Assembly (NCBI GenBank): GCA_947623455.1
Contig: OX392529.1
Coordinates: 58,547,186-58,611,185 of the forward strand
Length of the DNA stretch: 64,000 bases
Reading direction: 5' to 3'
Source of the DNA: Mimachlamys varia
Lineage: Eukaryota > Mollusca > Bivalvia > Pectinida > Pectinidae
Both the position numbers and the translations under genes were made by a program. Positions 1 through 11,797 of the stretch are shown here, one piece after another. Position 1 is the stretch's first letter; each line of letters starts with the position of its first letter. Below the pieces are notes generated by a model. The model was not told the DNA's origin. It made no database searches and worked only from the letters and a program-made list of their open reading frames with translations.

Positions 1-733
1 TAGAAGGTCCCTAGAGTGGGGATGTACTGTAGAAAGTCCCTAGGGTGGGGATGTACTGTAGAATGTCCCTAGAGTGGAGGTACATTTTGTACTGTAGTAC
101 ATTTTGTACTGTAGAATGTCCCTAGAGTGGAGGTACATTTTGTACTGTAGAATGTCCCTAGGGTGTGAGTACTGTCAAATGTACCTAGAGCGAGGTGTAC
201 TGTAAAATGTCCATGTGTGGAGGCATTGTAGAAAATTCCTAAAGAAGAGGTACTGTTTAATGTCCCTATGGTGAAGCTACGGTAGAAATGTCCCTAGAGT
301 GGAGGTACTGTAAAATGTTCCTAGAGCGGAGGTTCATGTACCGTTAAATGTTCCTAGAGTGGGGTTACTTTAGAATGTCCCTAGAGTGGAGGTACTGTAA
401 AATGTCCCTAGAGTGGAGGTACTGTAAAATGTCCCTAGAGTGGAGGTACTGTAAAATGTCCCTAGAGTGGATGTATTGTAGAATGTGCCTAGAGAAGGGG
501 TACTGTAGAATGTCCCTATAGTGGGGGTATTGTAACATGGCCCTACAGTGAATGTATTGTAGAATGTTCCATGAGTGAAGGTACTGTAGAATGTCGCTAT
601 GGTGGATTACTGTAGAATGTCGATAGAGTGGCGGTATTGTAGAATGTCGCTAGAGTGGATGTACTTTAGAATATCCCTAGAGTGAGTGTACTGTAAAATG
701 TTCCTAGAGCGGAGGTTCATGTGCCGTTAAACG
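1..733 (+). repeat. Partial HOR: tail of half A spliced to tail of half B
   Basis: The window opens inside a half A, at the GAAGGTCCCTAG and GAAAGTCCCTAGGG variants and the GTACATTTTGTAC subrepeats. It reaches the CGGAGGTTCATGTACCG motif near 331-347. In complete units this motif leads into a B element. Here it runs straight into the GTGGGGTTACTTTAG monomer that belongs to the middle of half B, so the B element and the front of half B are missing. The segment ends at the A element at 734. The same splice is seen near 30045, 32405, 59900 and 60810. Confidence 0.85.
391..471 (+). repeat. Type run of three identical 27-bp monomers
   Basis: Three perfect tandem copies of the consensus monomer (391-417, 418-444, 445-471). 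Each begins GGTACTGTAA and ends GAGTGGA. Homogeneous runs like this recur at the same HOR position, just after the GTGGGGTTACT variant in half B, with different copy numbers: near 2470-2540, 5890-5980, 23710-23830, 26030-26150 and 35535-35650. This is the part of the HOR where monomers are least diverged, and where whole-monomer length changes are seen between duplicated blocks. Confidence 0.93.
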
Positions 734-794
734 TTCTAAGATTTAGGAAACTACATAATTACTCGAATTAATAATTACTAGAGTTAGGGTTTTG
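734..794 (+). repeat. A-type AT-rich punctuation element (reference copy; 41 in window)
   Basis: A 61-bp element from TTCTAAGATTTAGG to GTTAGGGTTTTG with the core CGAATTAATAATTA. It is much richer in A+T than the monomers. Starts of all copies: 734, 2817, 4665, 6059, 7419 (shortened), 9546, 12585, 13691, 14979, 16339 (shortened), 18466, 21505, 22611, 24029, 24928, 26346, 27244, 28057 (cut), 28277, 29284, 30420, 32806, 34853, 35730, 37163, 38606, 39172, 40873, 42685, 44602, 45740, 46806, 47372, 49100, 50912, 52828, 53993, 56450, 57969, 61183, 63066. It is normally preceded by CATGTGCCGTTAAATG. Its role is unknown. Confidence 0.92.
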
Positions 795-1798
795 TAGAAT
801 GTCCCTAGAGTGGGATGTACTGTAGAATGTCCCTAGAGTAGGGGGTACTGTTTAATGTCCATAGAGAAGAGAAACGGTAGAATGTCCCTAGATTTTTGGT
901 AGAATGTTTCTAGAGTGTGGGCGTACTGTAGAATGTCCCTAGAGTAGGGGTACTGTTTAATGTCCCTATAGTGGAGATACTGTAGATTGTCCCTAAAATA
1001 GAGGTACTATAGAATGTCCCTATAGTGGAGATACTGTAGAATGTTTCTAGAGTGGAGTTGAACTGTAGAATGTCCCTAGAGTAGGAGTACTGTTTAATGT
1101 CCCTAGAGTGGGGGTACTGTAGAATGTCCCTAAAGTGGGAGTATTGTAAAATGTCCCTAGAATGGAGGTACTGTAACATGGCCCTTTAGTAGAGGTACTT
1201 TAGAATGTTCCTAGAGCGGAGATACTGTATAATGTCCCTGGATTGGAAATATTGCGGAATGTCCTAAGAGTTAGGGTACTGAAATATATCCCAAGACTAG
1301 GGGTACTGTAGAATGTCCCTAGAGTGGTAGGTACTGTAGAAAAACCCAAGAGTGTTGGATGCACTCCAGAATGTCCCTAGGGTGTGGGTACTGTAAAATG
1401 TACCTGTGTGGAGGTATTGTAGAATGTCTCTAAAGTGGGGGTGTACTGTAGAAGGTCCCTAGAGTGGGGATTTACTGTAGAAAGTCCCTAGGGTGGGGAT
1501 GTACTGTAGAATGTCCCTAGAGTGGAGGTACATTTTGTACTGTAGTACATTTTGTACTGTAGAATGTCCCTAGAGTGGAGGTACATTTTGTACTGTAGAA
1601 TGTCCCTAGGGTGTGAGTACTGTCAAATGTACCTAGAGCGAGGTGTACTGTAAAATGTCCATGTGTGGAGGCATTGTAGAAAATTCCTAAAGAAGAGGTA
1701 CTGTTTAATGTCCCTATGGTGAAGCTACGGTAGAAATGTCCCTAGAGTGGAGGAACTGTAAAATGTTCCTAGAGCGGAGGTTCATGTACCGTTAAATG

Positions 1799-1845
1799 TT
1801 CTTAGATTTAGGAAACTACATAATTACTCTAGAGTTAGGGTTTTG
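1799..1845 (+). repeat. B-type AT-rich punctuation element (reference copy; 22 in window)
   Basis: A 47-bp element from TTCTTAGATTTAG to GTTAGGGTTTTG. It equals the A element without a 14-bp core. It is normally preceded by CATGTACCGTTAAATG, one base different from the A flank. Starts: 1799, 3856, 5146, 8527, 10640, 11692, 14066, 17447, 19560, 20612, 31449, 33835, 36767, 41967, 43779, 50194, 52006, 55005, 55677, 57196, 60491, 62180. None lies between 20612 and 31449. Confidence 0.92.
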
Positions 1846-2816
1846 TAGAATGTCCCTAGAGTGGGATGTACTGTAGAATGTCCCTAGAGTAGGGGGTACT
1901 GTTTAATGTCCATAGAGTGGAGAAACGGTAGAATGTACCTAGATTGGGGATATACGGTAGAATGTTTCTAGAGTGTGGGCGTACTGTAGAATGTCCCTAG
2001 AGTAGGGGTACTGTTTAATGTCCCTATAGTGGAGATACTGTAGATTGTCCCTAGAGTAGAGTACTGTTAAATGTTCTTAAAGGGGGGTACTGAAAAATGT
2101 CCTTAGAGTGGAGTAACTGTAAAACGTCTCTAGAGTGGGGTTGAACTGTAGAATGTCCCTAGAGTGAAGTACTGTTAAATGTTCCTAAAGGGAGGTACTG
2201 AAAAATGTCCTTAGAGTGGAGTAACTGTAAAACGTCTCTAGAGTGGGAGTGAACTGTAGAATGTCCCTAGAATGAGGGTACTGTTTAATGTCCCTAGAGT
2301 GTGGGTGTACTGTAGAATGTCCCTAGAGTAGGAGTACTGTTTAATGTCCCTATAGTGGGAGTATTGTAAAATGTCCCTAGAGTGGAGGCATTGTAAAATG
2401 TTCCTAGAGCGGAGGTTCATGTGCCGTTAAATGTTCCTATAGTGGGGTTACTTTAGAATGTCCCTAGAGTGGAGGTACTGTAAAATGTCCCTAGAGTGGA
2501 GGTACTGTAAAATGTCCCTAGAGTGGAGGTACTGTAAAATGTCCCTAGAGTGGATGTATTGTAGAATGTGCCTTGAGTGGGGTTACTGTAGAATGTCCCT
2601 AGAGTGGGGGTATTGTAACATGGCCCTACAGTGAATGTATTGTAGAATGTTCCTTGAGTGAAGGTACTGTAGAATATCGCTATGGTGGATTACTGTAGAA
2701 TGTCGCTAGAGTGGCGGTATTGTAGAATGTCGCTAGAGTGGATGTACTTTAGAATATCCCTAGAGTGAGTGTACTGTAAAATGTTCCTAGAGCGGAGGTT
2801 CATGTGCCGTTAAATG

Positions 2817-4664
2817 TTCTAAGATTTAGGAAACTACATAATTACTCGAATTAATAATTACTAGATTTAGGGTTTTGTAGAATGTCCCTCGAGTGGGATG
2901 TACTGTAGAATGTCCCTAGAGTAGGGGGTACTGTTTAATGTCCATAGAGAAGAGAAACGGTAGAATGTCCCTAGATTGGGGATATACGGTAGAATGTTTC
3001 TAGATTGTGGGCGTACTGTAGAATGTCCCTAGAGTAGGGGTACTGTTTAATGTCCCTATAGTGGAGATACTGTAGATTGTCCCTAAAATAGAGGTACTAT
3101 AGAATGTCCCTATAGTGGAGATACTGTAGAATGTTTCTAGAGTGGAGTTGAACTGTAGAATGTCCCTAGAGTAGGAGTACTGTTTAATGTCCATAGAGTG
3201 GGGGTACTGTAGAATGTCCCTAAAGTGGGAGTATTGTAAAATGTCCCTAGAATGGAGGTACTGTAACATGGCCCTTTATGTACTTTAGAATATCCCTAAA
3301 GTGAGTGTACTGTAAAATTTTCCTAGAGTAGAGGTACTTTAGAATGTTCCTAGAGCGGAGATACTGTATAATGTCCCTGGATTGGAAATATTGCGGAATG
3401 TCCTAAAAGTTAGGGTACTGAAATATATCCCAAGACTAGGGGTACTGTAGAATGTCCCTAGAGTGGTAGGTACTGTAGAAAAACCCAAGAGTGTTGGATG
3501 CACTCCAGAATGTCGCTAGGGTGTGGGTACTGTAAAATGTACCTGTGTGGAGGTATTGTAGAATGTCCCTAAAGTGGGGGTGTACTGTAGAAAGTCCCTA
3601 GGGTGGGGATGTACTGTAGAATGTCCCTAGAGTGGAGGTACATTTTGTACTGTAGAATGTCCCTAGGGTGTGAGTACTGTCAAATGTACCTAGAGCGAGG
3701 TGTACTGTAAAATGTCCATGTGTGGAGGCATTGTAGAAAATTCCTAAAGAAGAGGTACTGTTTAATGTCCCTATAGTGAAGCTACGGTAGAAATGTCCCT
3801 AGAGTGGAGGTACTGTAAAATGTTCCTAGAGCGGAGGTTCATGTACCGTTAAATGTTCTTAGATTTAGAAAACTACATAATTACTCTAGAGTTAGGGTTT
3901 TGTAGAATGTCCCTAGAGTGGGATGTACTGTAGAATGTCCCTAGAGTAGGGGGTACTGTTTAATGTCCATAGAGTAGAGAAACGGTAGAATGTCCCTAGA
4001 TTGGGGATATACGGTAGAATGTTTCTAGAGTGTGGGCGTACTGTAGAATGTCCCTAGAGTAGGGGGAGATGCTGTAGAATGTTTCTAGAGTGGGGTTGAA
4101 CTGTAGAATGTCCCTAGAGTAGAGTACTGTTAAATGTTCTTAAAGGGGGGTACTGAAAAATGTCCTTAGAGTGGAGTAACTGTAAAACGTCTCTAAAGTG
4201 GGTTTGAACTGTAAAATGTCCCTAGAGTGGAGTATTGTTAAATGTTCCTAAAGGGGGGTACTGAAAAATGTCCTTAGAGTGGAGTAACTGTAAAACGTCT
4301 CTAGAGTGGGAGTGAACTGTAGAATGTCCCTAGAATGAGGGTACTGTTTAATGTCCCTAGAGTGTGGGTGTACTGTAGAATGTCCCTAGAGTAGGAGTAC
4401 TGTTTAATGTCCCTATAGTGGGAGTATTGTAAAATGTCCCTAGAGTGGAGGCATTGTAAAATGTTCCTAGAGCGGATGTTCATGTGCCGTTAAATGTTCC
4501 TTGAGTGGGGTTACTTTAGAATGTCCCTAGAGTGGAGGTACTGTAAAATGTCCCTAGAGTGGAGGTACTGTAAAATGTCCCTAGAGTGGATGTACTTTAG
4601 AATATCCCTAGAGTGAGTGTACTGTAAAATGTTCCTAGAGCGGAGGTTCATGTGCCGTTAAATG
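2817..4664 (+). repeat. HOR unit, shortened (1848 bp)
   Basis: It runs from an A element at 2817, through a B element at 3856, to the next A element at 4665. It carries private markers: TTTAGGG and CCCTCGAG just after the A element, and CTAAAAGTTAGG near 3400. It also has only one GTACATTTTGTACTGTA subrepeat near 3640 and an AGTAGGGGGAGATGCTG junction near 4060. The tail of half B lacks the TGTCGCTAGAG monomers. Some of these markers recur only in the 34.9-37.0 kb region, so the two places share a recent ancestor. Confidence 0.8.
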
Positions 4665-4880
4665 TTCTAAGATTTAGGAAACTACATAATTACTCGAATT
4701 AATAATTACTAGAGTTAGGGTTTTGTAGAATGTGCCTAGAGTGGGATGTACTGTAGAATGTCCCTAGAGTAGGGGGTACTGTTTAATGTCCATAGAGAAG
4801 AGAAACGGTAGAATGTCACTAGATTATACGGTAGAATGTTTCTAGAGTGTGGGCGTACTGTAGAATGTCCCTAGAGTAGG
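4665..4880 (+). repeat. HOR start upstream of the 8.9-kb duplication
   Basis: This is an A element (4665) and its flank. The flank is shortened: GTCACTAGATTATACGG near 4815 lacks part of the GATTGGGGATATACGG monomer. At 4881 the sequence becomes the left edge of the 8920-bp repeat. Confidence 0.75.
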
Positions 4881-7418
4881 GGTACTGTTTAATGTCCCTA
4901 TAGTGGAGATACTGTAGATTGTCCCTAAAATAGAGGTACTATAGAATGTCCCTATAGTGGAGATACTGTAGAATGTTTCTAGAGTGGAGTTGAACTGTAG
5001 AATGTCCCTAGAGTAGGAGTACTGTTTAATGTCCCTAGAGTGGGGGTACTGTAGAATGTCCCTAAAGTGGGAGTATTGTAAAATGTCCCTAGAATGGAGG
5101 TACTGTAAAATGTTCCTAGAGCGGAGGTTCATGTACCGTTAAATGTTCTTAGATTTAGAAAACTACATAATTACTCTAGAGTTAGGGTTTTGTAGAATGT
5201 CCCTAGAGTGGGATGTACTGTAGAATGTCCCTAGAGTAGGGGGTACTGTTTAATGTCCATAGAGTAGAGAAACGGTAGAATGTCCCTAGATTGGGAATAT
5301 ACGGTAGAATGTTTCTAGAGTGTGGGCGTACTGTAGAATGTCCCTAGAGTAGGGGTACTGTTTAATGTCCCTATAGTGGAGATACTGTAGATTGTCCCTA
5401 AATTAGAGGTACTATAGAATGTCCCTATAGTGGAGATACTGTAGAATGTTTCTAGAGTGGGGTTGAACTGTAGAATGTCCCTAGAGTAGAGTACTGTTAA
5501 ATGTTCTTAAAGGGGGGTACTGAAAAATGTCCTTAGAGTGGAGTAACTGTAAAACGTCTCTAAAGTGGGGTTGAACTGTAGAATATCCCTAGAGTGGAGT
5601 ACTGTTAAATGTTCCTAAAGGGGGGTACTGAAAAATGTCCTTAGAGTGGAGTAACTGTAAAACGTCTCTAGAGTGGGAGTGAACTGTAGAATGTCCCTAG
5701 AATGAGGGTACTGTTTAATGTCCCTAGAGTGTGGGTGTACTGTAGAATGTCCCTAGAGTAGGAGAACTGTTTAATGTCCCTATAGTGGGAGTATTGTAAA
5801 ATGTCCCTAGAGTGGAGGCATTGTAAAATGTTCCTAGAGCGGATGTTCATGTGCCGTTAAATGTTCCTAGAGTGGGGTTACTGTAAAATGTCCCTAGAGT
5901 GGAGGTACTGTAAAATGTCCCTAGAGTGGAGGTACTGTAAAATGTCCCTAGAGTGGAGGTACTGTAAAATGTCCCTAGAGTGGAGGTACTTTAGAATATC
6001 CCTAGAGTGAGTGTACTGTAAAATGTTCCTAAAGCGGAGGTTCATGTGCCGTTAAATGTTCTAAGATTTAGGAAACTACATAATTACTCGAATTAATAAT
6101 TACTAGAGTTAGGGTTTTGTAGAATGTCCCTAGAGTGGGATGTACTGTAGAATGTCCCTAGAGTAGGGGGTACTGTTTAATGTCCATAGAGAAGAGAAAC
6201 GGTAGAATGTCCCTAGATTGGGGATATACGGTAGAATGTTACTAGATTGTGGGCGTACTGTAGAATGTCCCTAGAGTAGGGGTACTGTTTAATGTCCCTA
6301 TAGTGGAGATACTGTAGATTGTCCCTAAAATAGAGGTACTATAGAATGTCCCTATAGTGGAGATACTGTAGAATGTTTCTAGAGTGGAATTGAAATGTAG
6401 AATGTCCCTAGAGTAGGAGTACTGTTTAATGTCCCTAGAGTGGGGGTACTGTAGAATGTCCCTAAAGTGGGAGTATTGTAAAATGTCCCTAGAATGGAGG
6501 TACTGTAACATGGCCCTTTATGTACTTTAGAATATCCCTAAAGTGAGTGTACTGTAAAATGTTCCTAGAGTAGAGGTACTTTAGAATGTTCCTAGAGCGG
6601 AGATACTGTATAATGTCCCTGGATTGGAAATATTGCGGAATGTCCTAAGAGTTAGGGTACTGAAATATATCCCAAGACTAGGGGTACTGTAGAATGTCCC
6701 TAGAGTGGTAGGTACTGTAGAAAAACCCAAGAGTGTTGGATGCACTCCAGAATGTCGCTAGGGTGTGGGTACTGTAAAATGTACCTGTGTGGAGGTATTG
6801 TAGAATGTCCCTAAAGTGGGTTTGACTGTAGAAGGTCCCTAGAGTGGGGATGTACTGTAGAATGTCCCTAGAGTGGAGGTACATTTTGTACTGTAGTACA
6901 TTTTGTACTGTAGAATGTCCCTAGAGTGGAGGTACATTTTGTACTGTAGAATGTCCCTAGGGTGTGAGTACTGTCAAATGTACCTAGAGCGAGGTGTACT
7001 GTAAAATGTCCATGTGTGGAGGCATTGTAGAAAATTCCTAAAGAAAAGGTACTGTTTAATGTCCCTATGGTGAAGCTACGGTAGAAATGTCCCTAGAGTG
7101 GAGGTACTGTAAAATGTCCCTAGTGTGGAGGTACTGTAAAATGTCCCTAGAGTGGAGGTACTGTAAAATGTCCCTAGAGTGGATGTATTGTAGAATGTGC
7201 CTAGAGTGGGGGTACTGTAGAATGTCCCTAGAGTGGGGGTATTGTAACATGGCCCTACAGTGAATGTATTGTAGAATGTTCCTTGAGTGAAGGTACTGTA
7301 GAATGTCGCTATGGTGGATTACTGTAGAATGTCGCTAGAGTGGCGGTATTGTAGAATATCCCTAGAGTGAGTGTACTGTAAAATGTTCCTAGAGCGGAGG
7401 TTCATGTGCCGTTAAATG

Positions 7419-7470
7419 TTCTAAGATTTAGGAAACTACATTTATAATTACTAGAGTTAGGGTTTTGTAG
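7419..7470 (+). repeat. A element with internal deletion
   Basis: AACTACATTTATAATTACT replaces the usual core; about 12 bp including TTACTCGAA are missing. It is a different deletion from the one that distinguishes the B element. The copy at 16339 carries the same change through the 8920-bp duplication. Confidence 0.88.
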
Positions 7471-10400
7471 AATGTCCCTAGAGTGGGATGTACTGTAGAA
7501 TGTCCCTAGAGTAGGGGGTACTGTTTAATGTCCATAGAGAAGAGAAACGGTAGAATGTCCCTAGATTGGGGATATACGGTAGAATGTTTCTAGAGTGTGG
7601 GCGTACTGTAGAATGTTCCTAGAATAGGGGTACTGTTTAATGTCCCTATAGTGGAGATACTGTAGATTGTCCCTAAAATAGAGGTACTATAGAATGTCCC
7701 TATAGTGGAGATACTGTAGAATGTTTCTAGAGTGGAGTTGAACTGTAGAATGTCCCTAGAGTAGGAGTACTGTTTAATGTCCCTAGAGTGGGGGTACTGT
7801 AGAATGTCCCTAAAGTGGGAGTATTGTAAAATGTCCCTAGAATGGAGGTACTGTAACATGGCCCTTTATGTACTTTAGAATATCCCTAAAGTGAGTGTAC
7901 TGTAAAATGTTCCTAGAGTAGAGGTACTTTAGAATGTTCCTAGAGCGGAGATACTGTATAATGTCCCTGGATTGGAAATATTGCGGAATGTCCTAAGAGT
8001 TAGGGTACTGAAATATATCCCAAGACTAGGGGTACTGCAGAATATCCCTAGAGTGGTAGGTACTGTAGAAAAACCCAAGAGTGTTTGATGCACTCCAGAA
8101 TGTCCCTAGGGTGTGGGTACTGTAAAATGTATTATGTGGAGGTATTGTAGAATGTCCCTAAAGTGGGGGTGTACTGTAGAAGGTCCCTAGAGTGGGGATG
8201 TACTGTAGAAAGTCCCTAGGGTGGGGATGTACTGTAGAATGTCCCTAGAGTGGAGGTACATTTTGTACTGTAGTACATTTTGTACTGTAGAATGTCCCTA
8301 GAGTGGAGGTACATTTTGTACTGTAGAATGTCCCTAGGGTGTGAGTACTGTCAAATGTACCTAGAACGAGGTGTACTGTAAAATGTCCATGTGTGGAGGC
8401 ATTGTAGAAAATTCCTAAAGAAGAGGTACTGTTTAATGTCCCTATGGTGAAGCTACGGTAGAAATGTCCCTAGAGTGGAGGAACTGTAAAATGTTCCTAG
8501 AGCGGAGGTTCATGTACCGTTAAATGTTCTTAGATTTAGAAGACTACATAATTACTCTAGAGTTAGGGTTTTGTAGAATGTCCCTAGAGTGGGATGTACT
8601 GTAGAATGTCCCTAGAGTAGGGGGTACTGTTTAATGTCCATAGAGTAGAGAAACTGTAGAATGTCCCTAGATTGGGGATATACGGTAGAATGTTTCTAGA
8701 GTGTGGGCGTACTGTAGAATGTCCCTAGAGTAGGGGTACTGTTTAATGTCCCTATAGTGGAGATACTGTAGATTGTCCCTAAATTAGAGGTACTATAGAA
8801 TGTCCATATAGGGGAGATACTGTAGAATGTTTCTAGAGTGGAGTTGAACTGTAGAATGTCCCTAGAGTAGAGTACTTTAAAATGTTCTTAAAGGGGGGTA
8901 CTGAAAAATGTCCTTAGAGTGGAGTAACTGTAAAACGTCTCTAGAGTGGGGTTGAACTGTAGAATGTCCCTAGAGTGAAGTACTTTTAAATGTTCCTAAA
9001 GGATGGTACTGAAAATGTCCTTAGAGTGGAGTAACTGTAAAACGTCTCTAGAGTGGGAGTGAACTGTAGAATGTCCCTAGAATGAGGGTACTGTTGAATG
9101 TCCCTAGAGTGTGGGTGTACTGTAGAATGTCCCTAGAGTAGGAGAACTGTTTAATGTCCCTATAGTGGGAGTATTGTAAAATGTCCCTAGAGTGGAGGCA
9201 TTGTAAAATGTTCCTAGAGCGGAGGTTCATGTGCCGTTAAATGTTCCTAGAGTGGGGTTACTTTAGAATGTCACTAGAGTGGAGGTACTGTAAAATGTCC
9301 CTAGAGTGGAGGTACTGTAAAATGTCCCTAGAGTGGAGGTACTGTAAAATGTCCCTAGAGTGGATGTATTGTAGAATGTGTCTTGAGTGGGGGTACTGTA
9401 GAATGTCGCTATGGTGGATTACTGTAGAATGTCGCTAGAGTGGCGGTATTGTAGAATGTCGCAAGAGTGGATGTACTTTAGAATATCCCTAGAGTGAGTG
9501 TACTGTAAAATGTTCCTAGAGCGGAGGTTCATGTGCCGTTAAATGTTCTAAGATTTAGGAAACTACATAATTACTCGAATTAATAATTACTAGAGTTAGG
9601 GTTTTGTAGAATGTGCCTAGAGTGGGATGTACTGTAGAATGTCCCTAGAGTAGGGGGTACTGTTTTATGTCCATAGAGTAGAGAAACGGTAGAATGTCCC
9701 TAGATTCGGGATATACGGTAGAATGTTTCTAGAGTGTGGGCGTACTGTAGAATGTCCCTAGAGTAGGGGTACTGTTTAATGTCCCTATAGTGGAGATACT
9801 GTAGATTGTCCCTAAAATAGAGGTACTATAGAATGTCCCTATAGTGGAGATACTGTAGAATGTTTCTAGAGTGGAGTTGAACTGTAGAATGTCCCTAGAG
9901 TAGGAGTACTGTTTAATGTCCCTAGAGTGGTAGTATTGTAAAATGTCCCTAGAATGGAGGTACTGTAACATGGCCCTTTATGTACTTTAGAATATCCCTA
10001 AAGTGAGTGTACTGTAAAATGTTCCTAGAGTAGAGGTACTTTAGATCGTTCCTAGAGCGGAGATACTGTATAATGTCCCTGGATTGGAAATATTGCGGAA
10101 TGTCCTAAGAGTTAGGGTACTGAAATATATCCCAAGACTAGGGGTACTGTAGAATATCCCTAGAGTGGTAAGTACTGTAGAAAAACCCAAGAGTGTTTGA
10201 TGTACTCCAGAATGTCCCTAGGGTGTGGGTACTGTAAAATGTACCTGTGTGGAGGTATTGTAGAATGTCCCTAAAGTGGGGGTGTACTGTAGAAGGTCCC
10301 TAGAGTGGGGATGTACTGTAGAAAGTCCCTAGGGTGGGGATGTACTGTAGAATGTCCCTAGAGTGGAGGTACATTTTGTACTGTAGTACATTTTGTACTG

Positions 10401-11797
10401 TAGAATGTCCCTAGAGTGGAGGTACATTTTGTACTGTAAAATGTCCCTAGGGTGTGAGTACTGTCAAATGTACCTAGAGCGAGGTGTACTGTAAAATGTC
10501 TATGTGTGGAGGCATTGTAGAAAATTCCTAAAGAAGAGGTACTGTTTAATGTCCCTATGGTGAAGCTACGGTAGAAATGTCCCTAGAGTGGAGGAACTGT
10601 AAAATGTTCCTAGAGCGGAGGTTCATGTACCGTTAAATGTTCTTAGATTTAGAAAACTACATAATTACTCTAGAGTTAGGGTTTTGTAGAATGTCCCTAG
10701 AGTGGGATGTACTGTAGAATGTCCCTAGAGTAGGGGGTACTGTTTAATGTCCATAGAGTAGAGAAACTGTAGAATGTCCCTAGATTGGGGATATACGGTA
10801 GAATGTTTCTAGAGTGTGGGCGTACTGTAGAATGTCCCTAGAGTAGGGGTACTGTTTAATGTCCCTATAGTGGAGATACTGTAGAATGTTTCTAGAGTGG
10901 AGTTGAACTGTAGAATGTCCCTAGAGTAGGAGTACTGTTTAATGTCCCTAGAGTGGGGGTACTGTAGAATATCCCTAAAGTGGGAGTATTGTAAAATGTC
11001 CCTAGAATGGAGGTACTGTAACATGGCCCTTTATGTACTTTAGAATATCCCTAAAGTGAGTGTACTGTAAAATGTTCCTAGAGTAGAGGTACTTTAGAAC
11101 GTTCCTAGAGCGGAGATACTGTATAATGTCCCTGGATTGGAAATATTGCGGAATGTCCTAAGAGTTAGGGTACTGAAATATATCCCAAGACTAGGGGTAC
11201 TGCAGAATATCCCTAGAGTGGTAGGTACTGTAGAAAAACCCAAGAGTGTTTGATGCACTCCAGAATGTCCCTAGGGTGTGGGTACTGTAAAATGTATTAT
11301 GTGGAGGTATTGTAGAATGTCCCTAAAGTGGGGGTGTACTGTAGAAGGTCCCTAGAGTGGGGATGTACTGTAGAAAGTCCCTAGGGTGGGGATGTACTGT
11401 AGAATGTCCCTAGAGTGGAGGTACATTTTGTACTGTAGTACATTTTGTACTGTAGAATGTCGCTAGAGTGGAGGTACATTTTGTACTGTAGAATGTCCCT
11501 AGGGTGTGAGTACTGTCAAATGTACCTAGAACGAAGTGTACTGTAAAATGTCCATGTGTGGAGGCATTGAAGAAAATTCCTAAAGAAGAGGTACTGTTTA
11601 ATGTCCCTATGGTGAAGCTACGGTAGAAATGTCCCTAGAGTGGAGGAACTGTAAAATGTTCCTAGAGCGGAGGTTCATGTACCGTTAAATGTTCTTAGAT
11701 TTAGAAGACTACATAATTACTCTAGAGTTAGGGTTTTGTAGAATGTCCCTAGAGTGGTGGGATGTACTGTAGAATGTCCCTAGAGTAGGGGGTACTG

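Larger units (their letters stand above)
734..2816 (+). repeat. Complete bipartite HOR unit (reference copy, 2083 bp)
   Basis: Half A (734-1798) starts with an A element and continues with the AACGGTAGAATG, GGAGTTGAACTG, AACATGGCCCTTTA, GGAAATATTGCGG, AAACCCAAGAGTG and GTACATTTTGTAC variants. Half B (1799-2816) starts with a B element. It repeats a similar opening, then diverges into the TTCTTAAAGGGG, AACGTCTCTAGAG, GGCATTG, consensus-run and TGTCGCTAGAG variants, ending at the next A element (2817). The two halves share their openings and their closing CATGTNCCGTTAAATG motif. This suggests that the HOR arose by duplication of an older ~1-kb unit followed by divergence. Confidence 0.85.

Noticed and set aside
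391..471. CRISPR array
   Set aside because: Repeats are directly adjacent with no unique spacers, there are no cas genes, and the diverged monomers occupy the whole 64 kb.
781..794. Interstitial telomere repeat (TTAGGG, or TTTAGGG in some copies)
   Set aside because: Only one hexamer occurs per AT element, followed by TTTTG and not by another telomere unit. It is part of the element.
734..794. Transposon remnant, MITE or attachment site at the AT-rich elements
   Set aside because: There are no terminal inverted repeats or target-site duplications, and the element always sits at the same place in the HOR, so it is inherited with the HOR and not inserted independently.
910..1179. Recurrent 89-codon minus-strand open frame, found dozens of times across the window
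   Set aside because: It is the same repeat read in a stop-free frame. It begins at an arbitrary ATG in a TTCTACAGT..CAT context, has nonapeptide repeats (SRDILQY), changes frame at 28-bp monomers (TLGTFYS) and ends at variant monomers or AT elements. There is no domain, no codon bias and no conserved start.
9241..9438. Plus-strand frame with MSLEWRYCK repeats (also 18161, 23669, 25986, 56219, 59913)
   Set aside because: It exists only where consensus 27-bp monomers run in a row, and the opposite strand is open at the same place. This is a period effect, not a repeat protein gene.
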